Of a stretch of DNA of 64,000 nt, positions 42,204-51,551 are shown piece by piece (position 1 is the first letter of the stretch; each line of letters opens with the position of its first letter). The stretch is from Rubrivivax rivuli (lineage in GTDB: Bacteria; Pseudomonadota; Gammaproteobacteria; Burkholderiales; Burkholderiaceae_C), in assembly GCF_004016505.1 (NCBI RefSeq), contig NZ_SACR01000002.1, positions 842,490 to 906,489 on the forward strand. The letters are read 5' to 3'. The notes under the pieces are model-generated. The model searched no databases and was not told where the DNA came from. It saw only the letters and a list, made by a program, of their open reading frames with translations. The position numbers were made by a program, and so were the translations under genes.

Positions 42204-42518
42204 GTCAGAAGGGGCGCTCGGGGGTGAGGAAACAGCTCGCAACAGCTGTGGATGAGGCACAACGCGCGCCTTGAACCGGCTTGGCAGCAGCGGTCACGGC
42301 GAGGCAGTTTGTTTGCGGCATCAAGGGTTTAGGGGCAGAATCTGTCAAACCATATGAGCATTGTCGTGCGGCAGATGCAGGCACATCGCGGTGCAACTTG
42401 TCTCAATCCGCCGCCGGTTTCCGCGCCATCATCTGCCGGAGCCCCCAAGACCCCCAGGCCGAGCTTGTATTTTCACACCGGCCGCCGCCTGAGCACCTGC
42501 CCGGAGACCCCCAGCGCC
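42204..42518. other. Divergent intergenic region def / LysM (315 bp)
   Basis: Apart from the candidate promoter at 42313-42341 on the plus strand, I see a TTGACA at 42343-42348 on the minus strand, facing def, whose best partner 17 bp on (CTTGAT) is weak. The plus frame from 42354 is open into the LysM gene but its translation is not signal-like. No RNA gene or repeat is seen. Confidence 0.5.
42313..42341 (+). promoter_or_regulatory. Candidate sigma-70 promoter for LysM-dprA-smg
   Basis: TTGCGG (42313-42318), 17-bp spacer, CAGAAT (42336-42341). Start site would be near 42348, giving a leader of about 170 nt before the LysM ATG. Sequence match only. Confidence 0.4.
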
Positions 42519-43736
42519 ATGAGCCACCGCGTGAGCCACCGCGTGAGCCCCCGTCTCACCCGTCCCTTGCCGCAGGGTCTGCGCACCGCAGCCCTCCACG
42601 GCCTGGCCCTGCTCACGCTGGCCGGCATGGCCGCACCGGCCCTGTCCCAGCCCAGCCGCCTGCCCATCACCCCCGAGTGGCGGGGCACCGCCGAGCGCGT
42701 GGCCCAGGCCGGCGTGCCGCTGGAAGACCTGGCACCCAACGCGCCCGATTCACACACCGTGCAGCCGGGCGACACGCTCTGGGGCATCTCGGGCCTGTTC
42801 CTCAAGAGCGCCTGGCGCTGGCCCGAGCTGTGGGGCATGAACCTGCAGCAGATCCGCAACCCTCACCTCATCTACCCGGGCCAGGTGCTGGTGCTGGAGA
42901 AGATCGACGGCCGCGCCACCCTGCGCGTGGCCAATGGCGAGATCGGCCTGCCCACGAACACCGTGAAGCTCTCGCCACGCGTGCGCAGTTCGCTGCTGGA
43001 CAACGGCGCCATCGCCGCCATCCCGGTGCACCTGATCGGCCCCTTCCTGAACGAGGCGGTGGTCTTCGACAACAACGTGCTCGACAGCGCACCGCGGGTC
43101 GTCTCGGCCCAGGAGGGGCGCGTGATGATGGGCCGGGGCGACACCGCCTATGTGCGCGGCGACCTCGCCGGCGCGCGTGATTTCCGCCTCTTCCGCCAGC
43201 TCGTGCCGCTGACCGACCCCGTCACGCGCGAGGTGCTGGGCTACGAGGGCCGCTACGTCGGCACCGCCGAGTTCGTGCGCGCGGGAGAAACGCAGCTCGC
43301 CAGCGCCGGTGGCAGCGGCGCGCTGGTGCCCGACACCTTTCGCATCACCAGCACGCGCATGGAAGTGGTGGTCGGTGACCGCCTGAGCCCCGTGCCGATG
43401 CAGGAGCTCGTGGCCTACGTGCCGCGCGCCCCCAGCGCGCCGGTGGACGGCCGCATCGTCGGCATCTACGGCGATGGCCTGCGCGCAGGCCAGAACCAGA
43501 TCGTCAGCATCAACAAGGGCCGGCGCGACGGCATGGAACGCGGCCATGTGCTGGCACTCTGGCGCGCCGGCAAGGCCACCACCGACACCACGGGCGCGCG
43601 CCGCGAGGCCCTGCAGCTGCCGGACGAAAAGCACGGCACGCTGTTTGTCTTCCGCACCTTCGAGCGCGTCTCCTACGCGCTGATCCTGGGCGTGCAGGAA
43701 CCGGTGCGCGCGGGCGACCGCTTCACCCAGCCCTGA
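42519..43736 (+). CDS. LysM-domain periplasmic protein
   Basis: 405 residues. ATG 42519 gives a clean signal peptide (basic MSHRVSHRVSPRLTRPLPQG, hydrophobic LALLTLAGMAAPALS). One LysM domain at about 79-128 (HTVQPGDTLWGISGLFL...NPHLIYPGQVLVLE) binds peptidoglycan. The C-terminal two thirds is a beta-rich region conserved with homologs next to dprA in Burkholderiales; function not known. 59 bp before dprA. Confidence 0.9.
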   Translation: MSHRVSHRVSPRLTRPLPQGLRTAALHGLALLTLAGMAAPALSQPSRLPITPEWRGTAERVAQAGVPLEDLAPNAPDSHTVQPGDTLWGISGLFLKSAWRWPELWGMNLQQIRNPHLIYPGQVLVLEKIDGRATLRVANGEIGLPTNTVKLSPRVRSSLLDNGAIAAIPVHLIGPFLNEAVVFDNNVLDSAPRVVSAQEGRVMMGRGDTAYVRGDLAGARDFRLFRQLVPLTDPVTREVLGYEGRYVGTAEFVRAGETQLASAGGSGALVPDTFRITSTRMEVVVGDRLSPVPMQELVAYVPRAPSAPVDGRIVGIYGDGLRAGQNQIVSINKGRRDGMERGHVLALWRAGKATTDTTGARREALQLPDEKHGTLFVFRTFERVSYALILGVQEPVRAGDRFTQP

Positions 43737-43795
43737 ACGGGCTGCGCTGAACGCGCCCCGCTGAACCGGCGCAGGCCCGGCGCGCCCCACCGGTC

Positions 43796-44932
43796 ATGGC
43801 TCCGTTGGACGACGCCGAGTTCGCAGCCTGGTTCAGGCTGCTCGAAACCCCGGGCCTGGGCCGCGAGAAAGTCCGCCGTCTGCTCGCAGCCCTGGGCGAA
43901 CCCGCTGCGGTGCTCGAGAGCCCGCCCGCCGTGCTGCGCGACGTGCTCGGCCCGAAGCTGGCCGAGGCCCTGCAGCACGAGCCGCCTGACTTCGCGGCCC
44001 GCCTACGCGCCGCACGGGCTTGGCTGCATGGGGGTGAGCAGCGGCACGTGCTCACGCTCAGCCACCCGGCCTGGCCCCCGCTGCTGCTGCAGGCCGCCGA
44101 TGCCCCGCTGCTGCTGTACGCCGAAGGCGATCTGGCCGCTCTCAGTGCGCCGTGCATTGCGGTGGTGGGCAGCCGCCAGCCCACGGCGCAGGGCCGCGAC
44201 AACGCCGGGCGCTTCGCGCGTGAACTGGCCAGCGCGGGCTGGGTGGTGGTCTCGGGCCTGGCCCAGGGCGTGGACGCCGCAGCCCACGAAGGCGCGCTGG
44301 CAGCCGGTGGGCGCACCGTGGCGGTGGTCGGCACGGGGCTCGACCAGTGTTACCCGACCGGCCACCGCGCGCTGGCCCGGCGCATCGCGGCGCAGGGCAC
44401 GCTGCTCAGCGAGTACGCACCCGGCACGCCGCCGCTGGCCGAGCACTTCCCGCAGCGCAACCGCCTGATCGCCGCGCTGGCCCGCGGCACGCTGGTGGTG
44501 GAGGCCGCGCTGCGCAGCGGCTCGCTGATCACGGCGCGCCTGGCCAACGAGGCCGGGCGCGAGGTATGGGCGATCCCGGGCTCCATCCACGCGCCGCAAT
44601 CGCGTGGCTGCCATGCCCTGATCAAGCAGGGCGCAGCCCTCGTCGAATGCGTGCAGGACATGCTCGACGAACTCGAACCCAGCGGCGGGCCGGACCTGCC
44701 CGCGGCAGAGACCAGCAACCAGGCCGGCCTGCCCTGGCAGCCGGCGACAGCGGCAGCGTCTGCCGATCCCCTGCTGGCCGCCCTGGGCGATGACCCCATG
44801 ACGCTGGACACCCTGCTGGCGCGCACAGGCGAGCCCACGGCCGTGCTGAACGCGCGGCTGCTGGAACTGGAGCTCGCGGGCCAGGTGGCGCGCCTGCCGG
44901 GCGGCCTGTTCCAGCGCCGCCACAGCGCCTGA
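43796..44932 (+). CDS. dprA: DNA-processing protein DprA
   Basis: 378 residues. Binds single-stranded DNA and loads RecA during transformation. Rossmann-like core: VVGSRQPTAQGRDNAGRFARELASAGWVVVSGLAQGVDAAAHEGAL, then FPQRNRLIAALARGTLVVEAALRSGSLITARLANEAGREVWAIPGS. The N-terminal SAM-like domain is present, and a C-terminal winged-helix (MTLDTLLARTGEPTAVLNARLLELELAGQVARLPGG). Confidence 0.96.
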   Translation: MAPLDDAEFAAWFRLLETPGLGREKVRRLLAALGEPAAVLESPPAVLRDVLGPKLAEALQHEPPDFAARLRAARAWLHGGEQRHVLTLSHPAWPPLLLQAADAPLLLYAEGDLAALSAPCIAVVGSRQPTAQGRDNAGRFARELASAGWVVVSGLAQGVDAAAHEGALAAGGRTVAVVGTGLDQCYPTGHRALARRIAAQGTLLSEYAPGTPPLAEHFPQRNRLIAALARGTLVVEAALRSGSLITARLANEAGREVWAIPGSIHAPQSRGCHALIKQGAALVECVQDMLDELEPSGGPDLPAAETSNQAGLPWQPATAAASADPLLAALGDDPMTLDTLLARTGEPTAVLNARLLELELAGQVARLPGGLFQRRHSA

Positions 44933-45033
44933 AACAGCGCTTACGGGCCGGCCGACGGCCGACGCCGAAACAAGGGGCGGCTGCACCGCTTGCAGGGCCT
45001 TTGCGGCCAGAGGCCCTCGGGTATAGTGGGCCG

Positions 45034-45486
45034 ATGTTCGAAGTACTGGTCTATCTCTACGAGAACTACTGGCGCCCTGACGCCTGCCCTGAGCCCAAGC
45101 AGCTCTCGCGCAAGCTCTCGGCCGTGGGCTTCGAGCCCGAAGAAATCCAGGACGCCTTGCGCTGGCTTGACGGCCTGGCCAGCAGCGCCGAGTCGGTCAC
45201 CGGCCAGCCCGTGCCGGGCAGCATGCGCATCTACACCGACGCCGAGCGCGAGGTGCTGGACGAAACCGCCGTGGGCTTCATCGCCTTCCTCGAGTCAGCC
45301 GGGGTGCTGGCAGCGCCGCTGCGTGAGATGGTCATCGACCGCGCGGTGGCTGCAGGCGGCGGGCCGATGGCGCTGGAAGACCTGAAGATCATCGTGCTGA
45401 TGGTCTTCTGGAGCCTGGGCGAAGAGCCCGATGCGCTGGTGCTCGACGAGCTTTTCGTCGACCCCGACGACCGCATCATTCATTGA
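45034..45486 (+). CDS. smg: DUF494 protein Smg
   Basis: 150 residues from ATG 45034 (MFEVLVYLYENYW, the conserved family start). Belongs to the Smg/DUF494 family, found between dprA and topA in many beta/gammaproteobacteria; topA does not follow here. A TATAGT at 45022-45027 with TTGCGG 15 bp upstream could give a near-leaderless transcript. The stop codon is the first triplet of repeat copy C. Confidence 0.92.
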   Translation: MFEVLVYLYENYWRPDACPEPKQLSRKLSAVGFEPEEIQDALRWLDGLASSAESVTGQPVPGSMRIYTDAEREVLDETAVGFIAFLESAGVLAAPLREMVIDRAVAAGGGPMALEDLKIIVLMVFWSLGEEPDALVLDELFVDPDDRIIH

Positions 45487-45573
45487 GCCCCCAAGCTCGC
45501 TGGCGCTCGCTACCCCCCGAGGGGGCCGTTCGCCAGCGGCCCGGCAGAGCCGGTTCCGCGGCGCTTGCTTGAT
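45484..45573 (+). repeat. Dispersed intergenic repeat, copy C (starts at the smg stop codon)
   Basis: Third copy, plus orientation, closest to copy A. Same order: TGAGCCCCC, GCTCGCTGGCGCTCGC, CCCCCCGAGGGGGCCGT, GCGGCCCGGC, AGCCGGTTCCGCGG, ending CTTGAT. The four bases before the TGA (TCAT) also match copy A, so His is the last residue in both ThiD and Smg. Confidence 0.85.
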
Positions 45574-45579
45574 GTCGGC

Positions 45580-45594
45580 CCCGCCTTCGGCGGG
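45580..45594. terminator. Small hairpin between convergent smg and DUF1631 genes
   Basis: CCCGCC-TTC-GGCGGG, 6 paired bases, immediately after repeat copy C and 4 bp before the DUF1631 stop. No T-run. Confidence 0.4.
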
Positions 45595-45597
45595 CCG

Positions 45598-48009
45598 TCA
45601 ATTCAGAAGGCGGGAAGCATCCACATCCAGCTTGGCCAGCGCACTTCGCGTGGCGCGCACGGTCAGGGCTTCGTCTTGCGCCGGGAGCATCAGGCCGGCC
45701 TGCAGGTAACTCGCCAGGCGGTGCTGCTGGAAGAGCACACAGCGGCCCTGCGGCGTGACGAAAAGGCTGAGCTGCTTGCGCAGGCCGTGCCAGGCCAGCT
45801 GCACGGCCTCGCTGTGGCCGCCACGGTCGAGCATGTACCAGCTGCCCACCTGCAGCTCACGCGCCCAGGCCACCATGGCCGGGGTGGGCATGCTGCCGCC
45901 GTCGAGCACCACTTCCAGCTCGCTGTTCTGGTGGCCTGAAAGATCCAGCACCATCGACTCGTCGATGTCGACATCGGCCGCCTCGGGCAGCAATTCTTCC
46001 AGCGTCTCCAGGCGTTCCATCAGCTCGCGCAGGCGGTCGTCGGGGATGACCGCTGCCTTGGCCGTGAAAGCGGCCGCCAGCGAGTTGTTCAGCTGCTGGA
46101 TGTGTTCGTCCTGCTTGCCCGTTTCCATGCCGGCCGAGGCCATGCCCTCGCGCAGGCTCTTCAGCAGCAGCGGCAGGCGGCGGATGACCTCGGCGCGCTC
46201 TTCGCGCGTGACCTTGGCACTGGCGCTCCAGATGAGATCGGCCGCCGCGCGCTTCATCTGCTTGGTCTGCGCGCCTTGCGCGCCATAGCGCACGCCCGTG
46301 GTGGCCAGCACATCGGCCCAGACGTGGAAGAGGAACTGCCGCACACCCTCCTGCACCGGCACCTCGTTGAGCATCTTGCGCAGCTCGATGGTGTACTGGA
46401 TGGCCATGGTCTCGCGCTGCTCGACCTGCTGCGCCAGCGAGACGCCGCGCTTGGTGGCCTCGTTCTCGTTGCGGAAGTAGTGCTCCAGGAACTTCTCGAA
46501 CTCGGTGAGCACGGTCTGGAAGACGCGCCGGCCGGTGTCGGGGTAGGCCTCGACCACCTGCACGATGCGCTTGATCTCCTTCTCCAGCGCCTCGTTGGGC
46601 TTGCCAGCCACGCTGCCCGCGGTGGCGCTGTCGAAGCCCATCACACAGGCGCCCATGCGGTCGATCAGGCGACGCGCGGGGTGGTCGATGGTGGCGAAGA
46701 AATCGGGCTCGGTCACGGCCACGCGCAGCACCGGCATCTGCAGCCGCGCGAACCACACGCGCACCGCCGCCGGGATGCGGTCTTCGGTGAGGATGCTCTG
46801 GAACAGCAGCGCCACGATCTCGATGGTGGCCCGCTCTTCAGGGCTGGCCGCCGCCTTCTTCAGCACCTGCTTGCGCTGGTGCATCTCTTCCAGCATCACC
46901 GGCGCGGTGACCACGGCCTCGCCGCCCTGCAGCGTGGTGCTCAGGCGCTGGCGGATGCCCTGCTGCGCGGTCTCGATGGCGCGGGCCAGGCCCGGCGACA
47001 TGGCCTGGGCCGGCGCATCGGCCCCGGCCGCCAGGCCGGCCGAACGGGTGGAGTTCGCGAACTCGGGCACGTGGCGGCCGATCAGCCGGTTCAGCCGGCC
47101 CAGCACGGCTTCGGCGTGCTCGCGGTTGCGCGCCAGCGGCGCACCGCGCGTCATCATGCGCGTTTCTTCACCCACGCCGCCGCGGCCGCTGGCCGGCCCG
47201 CCGTAGGCACCACCGCCGCTGTTGCCGGCATAGCTGGCGGCGCCCGAACCGTAGCCCGTGGCGTTGCCCAGGTTGCGGCCGGCGTCGTGGCGTGAATCGG
47301 AAAAGCCCGTGCCCGCCTGCCAGCCCCCTGGGGCGTTGGGATGGGTGCGCGAGCGGCGGATGAAGGGGCGCAGGTCCACTTCGGGCAGCACGCGGTGGTC
47401 GACCAGCCAGCGGTTGGTCTCGTGGTAGGCCTCTTCCACCAGCAGCGCGAACTCGTCGTGCAGCACGGGCTGCAGTTCGCGCCAGCCTTCCAGCGTCTGG
47501 CCGGCGGCGCGCCAGGCGTCGAAGACGATGCGCGCCAGCACGTGGGCACGCAGCATGTCCTGCGGATCGAGCTCGCCGCGGTTCTCCAGGTGGGCGATGC
47601 GCGAGCGAAGATCGGCGAACTCCCACGAGGCCTTGTCCATGATGGCCAGGGCCAGGCGCGAGGTGACGATCTCGAGTTCGATGGTGTCGTCGCTGACCAG
47701 CGACAGGGCCGCCTCGCGCCCGGTGCTCGGCAGCGGGAAATCGAGGCCGCGCGAGCCGGCGGCACCCGGCGCAAGAGCCTGCCGCAGACCGACCACGATG
47801 CCGCGGTGCCAGGCCTGCGCGCCGCTGTTCAACGCCTGGAACAGGTCTCGGCGGCGCGCGAAGACGGTGTGTTCGCTGGGCTTGTCGAGCAGGTTGCGCG
47901 CCGTGTCGATGGCCGTCTGCACGAGCGGCACCAAGCCCTTGACGAGCTCTTCCGTGTAGAGCCTGCGCGCCTGGCCAGCAAGTGAATCGGGCGAGGCGCC
48001 AATGGCCAT
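45598..48009 (-). CDS. DUF1631 protein
   Basis: 803 residues, single large protein of the DUF1631 family (as I recall, described as cyclic-di-GMP-linked or thymidine phosphorylase-like by annotation only). Mostly helical N-terminus, a Gly/Ser/Ala-rich low-complexity stretch around 255-285 (about 30 residues of Gly, Ala, Ser, Tyr), then a long conserved region that includes RLIDRMGACVMGFDSATAG and a C-terminal PilZ-like portion with ELQVGSWYMLDRGG. No signal peptide. ATG 48009 follows the secF stop after 40 bp. Function uncertain. Confidence 0.82.
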   Translation of the reverse strand: MAIGASPDSLAGQARRLYTEELVKGLVPLVQTAIDTARNLLDKPSEHTVFARRRDLFQALNSGAQAWHRGIVVGLRQALAPGAAGSRGLDFPLPSTGREAALSLVSDDTIELEIVTSRLALAIMDKASWEFADLRSRIAHLENRGELDPQDMLRAHVLARIVFDAWRAAGQTLEGWRELQPVLHDEFALLVEEAYHETNRWLVDHRVLPEVDLRPFIRRSRTHPNAPGGWQAGTGFSDSRHDAGRNLGNATGYGSGAASYAGNSGGGAYGGPASGRGGVGEETRMMTRGAPLARNREHAEAVLGRLNRLIGRHVPEFANSTRSAGLAAGADAPAQAMSPGLARAIETAQQGIRQRLSTTLQGGEAVVTAPVMLEEMHQRKQVLKKAAASPEERATIEIVALLFQSILTEDRIPAAVRVWFARLQMPVLRVAVTEPDFFATIDHPARRLIDRMGACVMGFDSATAGSVAGKPNEALEKEIKRIVQVVEAYPDTGRRVFQTVLTEFEKFLEHYFRNENEATKRGVSLAQQVEQRETMAIQYTIELRKMLNEVPVQEGVRQFLFHVWADVLATTGVRYGAQGAQTKQMKRAAADLIWSASAKVTREERAEVIRRLPLLLKSLREGMASAGMETGKQDEHIQQLNNSLAAAFTAKAAVIPDDRLRELMERLETLEELLPEAADVDIDESMVLDLSGHQNSELEVVLDGGSMPTPAMVAWARELQVGSWYMLDRGGHSEAVQLAWHGLRKQLSLFVTPQGRCVLFQQHRLASYLQAGLMLPAQDEALTVRATRSALAKLDVDASRLLN

Positions 48010-48030
48010 GTCAGCAGCGTGGAAGAAGCC

Positions 48031-48048
48031 GTGTGAGAAGCCTCACAC
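48031..48048. terminator. Hairpin between secF and DUF1631
   Basis: GTGTGAG-AAGC-CTCACAC, a perfect 7-bp stem, starts 1 bp after the secF stop (minus strand). On that strand GGCTTCTTCC follows. It may be a weak terminator for secDF or part of the DUF1631 leader; a TAGAGT on the minus strand (48048-48053) next to it could be a -10. Confidence 0.4.
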
Positions 48049-48049
48049 T

Positions 48050-49084
48050 CTACACGACCGCCCCTGCATTCGGGTCGTTCGGGTCGTGCTCCTTGCCGGT
48101 CGCCTTGATGAGGTCCTCGCGCTTGACGCCGAACCACATCGCCAGGCCCGCCGCCACGAAGATCGACGAGTAGATGCCGAACAGGATGCCGATGGTCAGC
48201 GCCACCGCGAAGTAGTGCAGCGTGGGGCCGCCGAACAGCAGCATGCTGAGCACCATGATCTGCGTGCTGCCGTGGGTGATGACGGTGCGGCTGATGGTGC
48301 TGGTGATCGCGTTGTCGATGGCCTGCGGCGGCGTGAACTTGCGGTACTTGCGGAAGACCTCGCGCACGCGGTCGAAGATGACCACCGATTCGTTCACCGA
48401 GTAGCCCAGCACCGCCAGGATGGCCGCCAGCACCGCCAGCGAGAATTCCCACTGGAAGAAGGCGAAGAAGCCCAGGATGATGACCACGTCGTGCAGGTTG
48501 GCGATGATGCCGGCCACCGCGAACTTCCACTCGAAGCGCACGGCCAGGTAGGCCATGATGCCCAGGATGGTGAAGCCCAGCGCCCAGGCGCCGTTGGTGT
48601 AGAGCTCGTCGCCCACCGAGGAACTGACGGCTTCGCTGCGCTTGCGCACCAGCGGTTCGGCGCCATCGGCGCGCACACAGCTCGGGCGGCTGACCTGCTC
48701 ACCCTCGGCCGTGGTGTATTCCTTGCGCACCACCTGCCCCTGCTCGGCCGTGCACAGCGCCTTGAACACCAGGTCGGCCGAATCGCTCTGCTTCTCACCC
48801 GCGCGTAGCGGCACGCGGATGAGCACGTCGCGCGAGGTGCCGAAGGTCTGCACCTGAACATCGCCATAGCCCAGCTTTTCCACCGTGCCCCGGGTTCGGT
48901 TGATGTCGGCCGGCTGGCTGTACTGCACCTCTACCAGCGTGCCGCCCACGAACTCGATGCTCAGGTGCAGGCCCCGCGTGGCCAGGAAGTACACGGCCAG
49001 CGCGAAGGTGACGAAGGAAATGACGTTCAGCACCAGCACATGGCGCATGAACGGGATGTCTTTGCGGATGCGGAAAAATTCCAT
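48050..49084 (-). CDS. secF: Protein translocase subunit SecF
   Basis: 344 residues. Works with SecD using the proton gradient to pull proteins out of SecYEG. N-terminal TM then SIEFVGGTLVEVQY (the D1-like GG motif), a long periplasmic loop (about 45-175), five further TMs including SVNESVVIFDRVRE and the terminal segments. The periplasmic loop is longer than in E. coli SecF and has two cysteines (CTAEQG, RPSC). It is 16 bp after secD. Confidence 0.95.
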   Translation of the reverse strand: MEFFRIRKDIPFMRHVLVLNVISFVTFALAVYFLATRGLHLSIEFVGGTLVEVQYSQPADINRTRGTVEKLGYGDVQVQTFGTSRDVLIRVPLRAGEKQSDSADLVFKALCTAEQGQVVRKEYTTAEGEQVSRPSCVRADGAEPLVRKRSEAVSSSVGDELYTNGAWALGFTILGIMAYLAVRFEWKFAVAGIIANLHDVVIILGFFAFFQWEFSLAVLAAILAVLGYSVNESVVIFDRVREVFRKYRKFTPPQAIDNAITSTISRTVITHGSTQIMVLSMLLFGGPTLHYFAVALTIGILFGIYSSIFVAAGLAMWFGVKREDLIKATGKEHDPNDPNAGAVV

Positions 49085-49100
49085 GGCTCTTTGCTCCCGT

Positions 49101-50969
49101 TCAGGCCTTGGTGGCCTCGGCGTCGTCCTTCGTCAGGGCGCTGTCGCCCTTGGCGCCATCGGGCCGCCACACCTGGCCGATGGACACCGACTTCAGGCGC
49201 TTCTGGCGGCCGTACCAGAGGTTGACCAGGCCGCGCGAGAACATCACGGCAGAGAACATGCTGGTCAGGATGCCCAGGCAGTGCACCACGGCGAAGCCGC
49301 GCACCGGGCCCGAACCGAAGGCCAGCAGCGCGATGCCGGCGATCAGCGTGGTGACGTTGCTGTCGAGGATGGTGCCCCAGGCCATCTCATAGCCGCGGTG
49401 GATGGCGATCTGCGGCGGCGCGCCATTGCGCAGCTCTTCGCGCACCCGCTCGTTGATCAGCACGTTGGCGTCGATGGCCATGCCCAGGGTCAGCGCGATG
49501 GCGGCCATGCCCGGCAGCGTCAGCGTGGCCTGCAGCATGCTCAGCACCGCCACCAGGCAGAGCAGGTTGAACGCGAGTGCGATGGTGCTGAAGACGCCGA
49601 ACAGCAGGTAGTAGGCGCACATGAACACCGCGATCGCGATGAAGCCGTACAGCACGCTGTTGAAGCCCTTGGCGATGTTCTCGGCACCCAGGCTCGGGCC
49701 GATGGTGCCTTCCTCGATGATCTCCATCGGCGCAGCCAGCGCGCCGGCGCGCGTGAGCAGCGCCAGGTCGGCGGTTTCCTGGGGCGTGAAGTTGCCGGTG
49801 ATCTGGAAGTCGGCACCGAACTCGCCCTGGATGTTGGCCACCGAGAGCGCCTCGCCCTTGCCCTTCTCGTACAGCACGATGGCCATGGGCTTGCCCAGGT
49901 TCTCGCGCGTGACGTTGCGCATGCTGCGGCCGGCCACGTCGTCGAGCTTCACGCTGACGGCGGGGCGCTGGTCCTGGTCGAGCGTGGCCGAGGCCTGCTT
50001 GAGCTGTTCACCCGTCGCGATGACGTCGCGCTTCAGGCCCACCGTGCCGCCGCCGCGGGTGGGCACCACCTCGGCAGCGGTGGCGGTGTCGTTGTCCACC
50101 AGGCGGAACTGCAGCGTGGCGGTGCGGCCAAGGATGTCTTTCGCGCGGGCCGGGTCTTGCACGCCCGGCAACTGCACCACCACGCGGTCGGCGCCCTGGC
50201 GCTGGATGACGGGCTCGGCCACGCCCAGTTCGTTGACACGCTTGTGCAGCGTCTCGACGTTCTGCGAGACGGCCTGGTTCTGGATGTCGATGACGGCCTG
50301 CGGCGAGAGGCGGCCGAGGATGCGCACCGTGCCGCCCTCGTCACTGCGCGTCCAGGTCATCGAGGGCAGGCGTTCGAAGAGCAGGTCGCGGGCCTTGGCG
50401 GCTTCGGCCGCGTCGGGCAGCGTGACGGTCAGGCCGTTGGTCTCGCGCGCGATGCCGGTGAAGCGGATGCGCTTCTCGCGCAACGCGGTGCGGGCGTCGC
50501 TGGCGTAGGTTTCCACGGCCTGCTTGAGCGCGCCGCGCATGTCCACCTGCATCAGGAAGTGCACACCGCCGCGGAGGTCCAGGCCCAGGTACATGGGCAT
50601 GGCGCGCACGCTGGCCATCCACTCGGGCGCACGCGACACCAGGTTCAGCGCCACGATGTAGCGCGGGTCGCCCGGCTCGGTGTTCAGTGCCTTGAGCAGC
50701 GCGTCGCGGGCCTTGATCTGGTTGTCGATGTCGCGGAAGCGGGCGCGCACCGAGCCGTTGTCGTAGCGAACGTAGTCTGGCGTGACCTGGGCGGCTTTCA
50801 GGGTCTCTTCAACGCGAGCCACCAGGTCGACGGTGACCTTCACGGTGGACTTGGCGCCGCTGATCTGCACCGCGGGCGCCTCGCCGTAGAAGTTCGGCAG
50901 CGTGTAGAGCAGGCCGATCAGCAGCACGACGCCGAGGATGGCGTACTTCCACAGAGGGTAGCGGTTCAT
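49101..50969 (-). CDS. secD: Protein translocase subunit SecD
   Basis: 622 residues. N-terminal TM (about 8-26), D1 region LGLDLRGGVHFLMQVDM, periplasmic P1 domain, then six TM helices with GMAIDANVLINERVREEL. Standard for SecD. The gene follows yajC, but a strong terminator lies between, so secDF may have a separate promoter or rely on read-through. Confidence 0.96.
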   Translation of the reverse strand: MNRYPLWKYAILGVVLLIGLLYTLPNFYGEAPAVQISGAKSTVKVTVDLVARVEETLKAAQVTPDYVRYDNGSVRARFRDIDNQIKARDALLKALNTEPGDPRYIVALNLVSRAPEWMASVRAMPMYLGLDLRGGVHFLMQVDMRGALKQAVETYASDARTALREKRIRFTGIARETNGLTVTLPDAAEAAKARDLLFERLPSMTWTRSDEGGTVRILGRLSPQAVIDIQNQAVSQNVETLHKRVNELGVAEPVIQRQGADRVVVQLPGVQDPARAKDILGRTATLQFRLVDNDTATAAEVVPTRGGGTVGLKRDVIATGEQLKQASATLDQDQRPAVSVKLDDVAGRSMRNVTRENLGKPMAIVLYEKGKGEALSVANIQGEFGADFQITGNFTPQETADLALLTRAGALAAPMEIIEEGTIGPSLGAENIAKGFNSVLYGFIAIAVFMCAYYLLFGVFSTIALAFNLLCLVAVLSMLQATLTLPGMAAIALTLGMAIDANVLINERVREELRNGAPPQIAIHRGYEMAWGTILDSNVTTLIAGIALLAFGSGPVRGFAVVHCLGILTSMFSAVMFSRGLVNLWYGRQKRLKSVSIGQVWRPDGAKGDSALTKDDAEATKA

Positions 50970-51013
50970 CGAGACATCCTTGGGCGGGCCCCCGCACTTG
51001 GTGGCACCACCGG

Positions 51014-51045
51014 AAAAACAAAAGGGCCGGCAGATGCGCGGCCCC
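51014..51045 (-). terminator. Intrinsic terminator between yajC and secD
   Basis: On the minus strand GGGCCG-loop-CGGCCC followed by TTTTGTTTTT. This is the clearest Rho-independent terminator in the window. It lies about 42 bp after the yajC stop and 45 bp before the secD start. Confidence 0.8.
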
Positions 51046-51086
51046 GCAAGTGGGTGGCCGCGCCTGCGCGCAGCCCCACCTGCCGT

Positions 51087-51413
51087 TTACTTGAAGGTGC
51101 CCTTGGGCAGCACCTGCACCACGGCACCGCGCTGCACCTGCAGTTCAACGCCGTTGGCCACTTCCACATGCAGATAGTTGTCGCCCAGCTTGGCCACCTT
51201 GCCCAGCAGGCCGCCGGCGATGACGACCTCGTCACCCTTGGCCAGGGCCTCGATCATGGCCTTGTGCTCCTTCTGCTTCTTCATCTGCGGGCGGATCATG
51301 ATGAAGTACAGCACCACGAACATCAGCACGAGCGGCAGCAGGCTCATGAGGGTGTCGGTGCCGCTCGGGGCGGCGGCGGGGGCGGCTTGGGCGTAGGCTA
51401 CGGAGATGAGCAC
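51087..51413 (-). CDS. yajC: Sec translocase auxiliary subunit YajC
   Basis: 108 residues, GTG 51413. One membrane helix (about 20-42, LMSLLPLVLMFVVLYFIMIRPQMK) followed by a small beta domain (GDEVVIAGGLLGKVAKLGDNYLHVEV). It binds SecDF. The GTG gives the usual short N-terminus; ATG is not available. Divergent from the beta-helix gene. Confidence 0.93.
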   Translation of the reverse strand: MLISVAYAQAAPAAAPSGTDTLMSLLPLVLMFVVLYFIMIRPQMKKQKEHKAMIEALAKGDEVVIAGGLLGKVAKLGDNYLHVEVANGVELQVQRGAVVQVLPKGTFK

Positions 51414-51551
51414 GGTCAGGGTCCTTGAGTCGGTTGGCCGGCCTGCCACGGCGGGCCGTGGTTCAGCCAAACCCCATAGTTTACGGCGTAGGAAGGGCAC
51501 CCCGATCAGCCGTACAGAGCCGGGGCCCACAGCCGGCCGCGCCCCCAAGCC

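Noticed and set aside
42247..42255. DnaA-box-like TCATCCACA (minus strand) near def
   Set aside because: One imperfect box with no AT-rich stretch, no other boxes and no dnaA/dnaN nearby. Not an origin.
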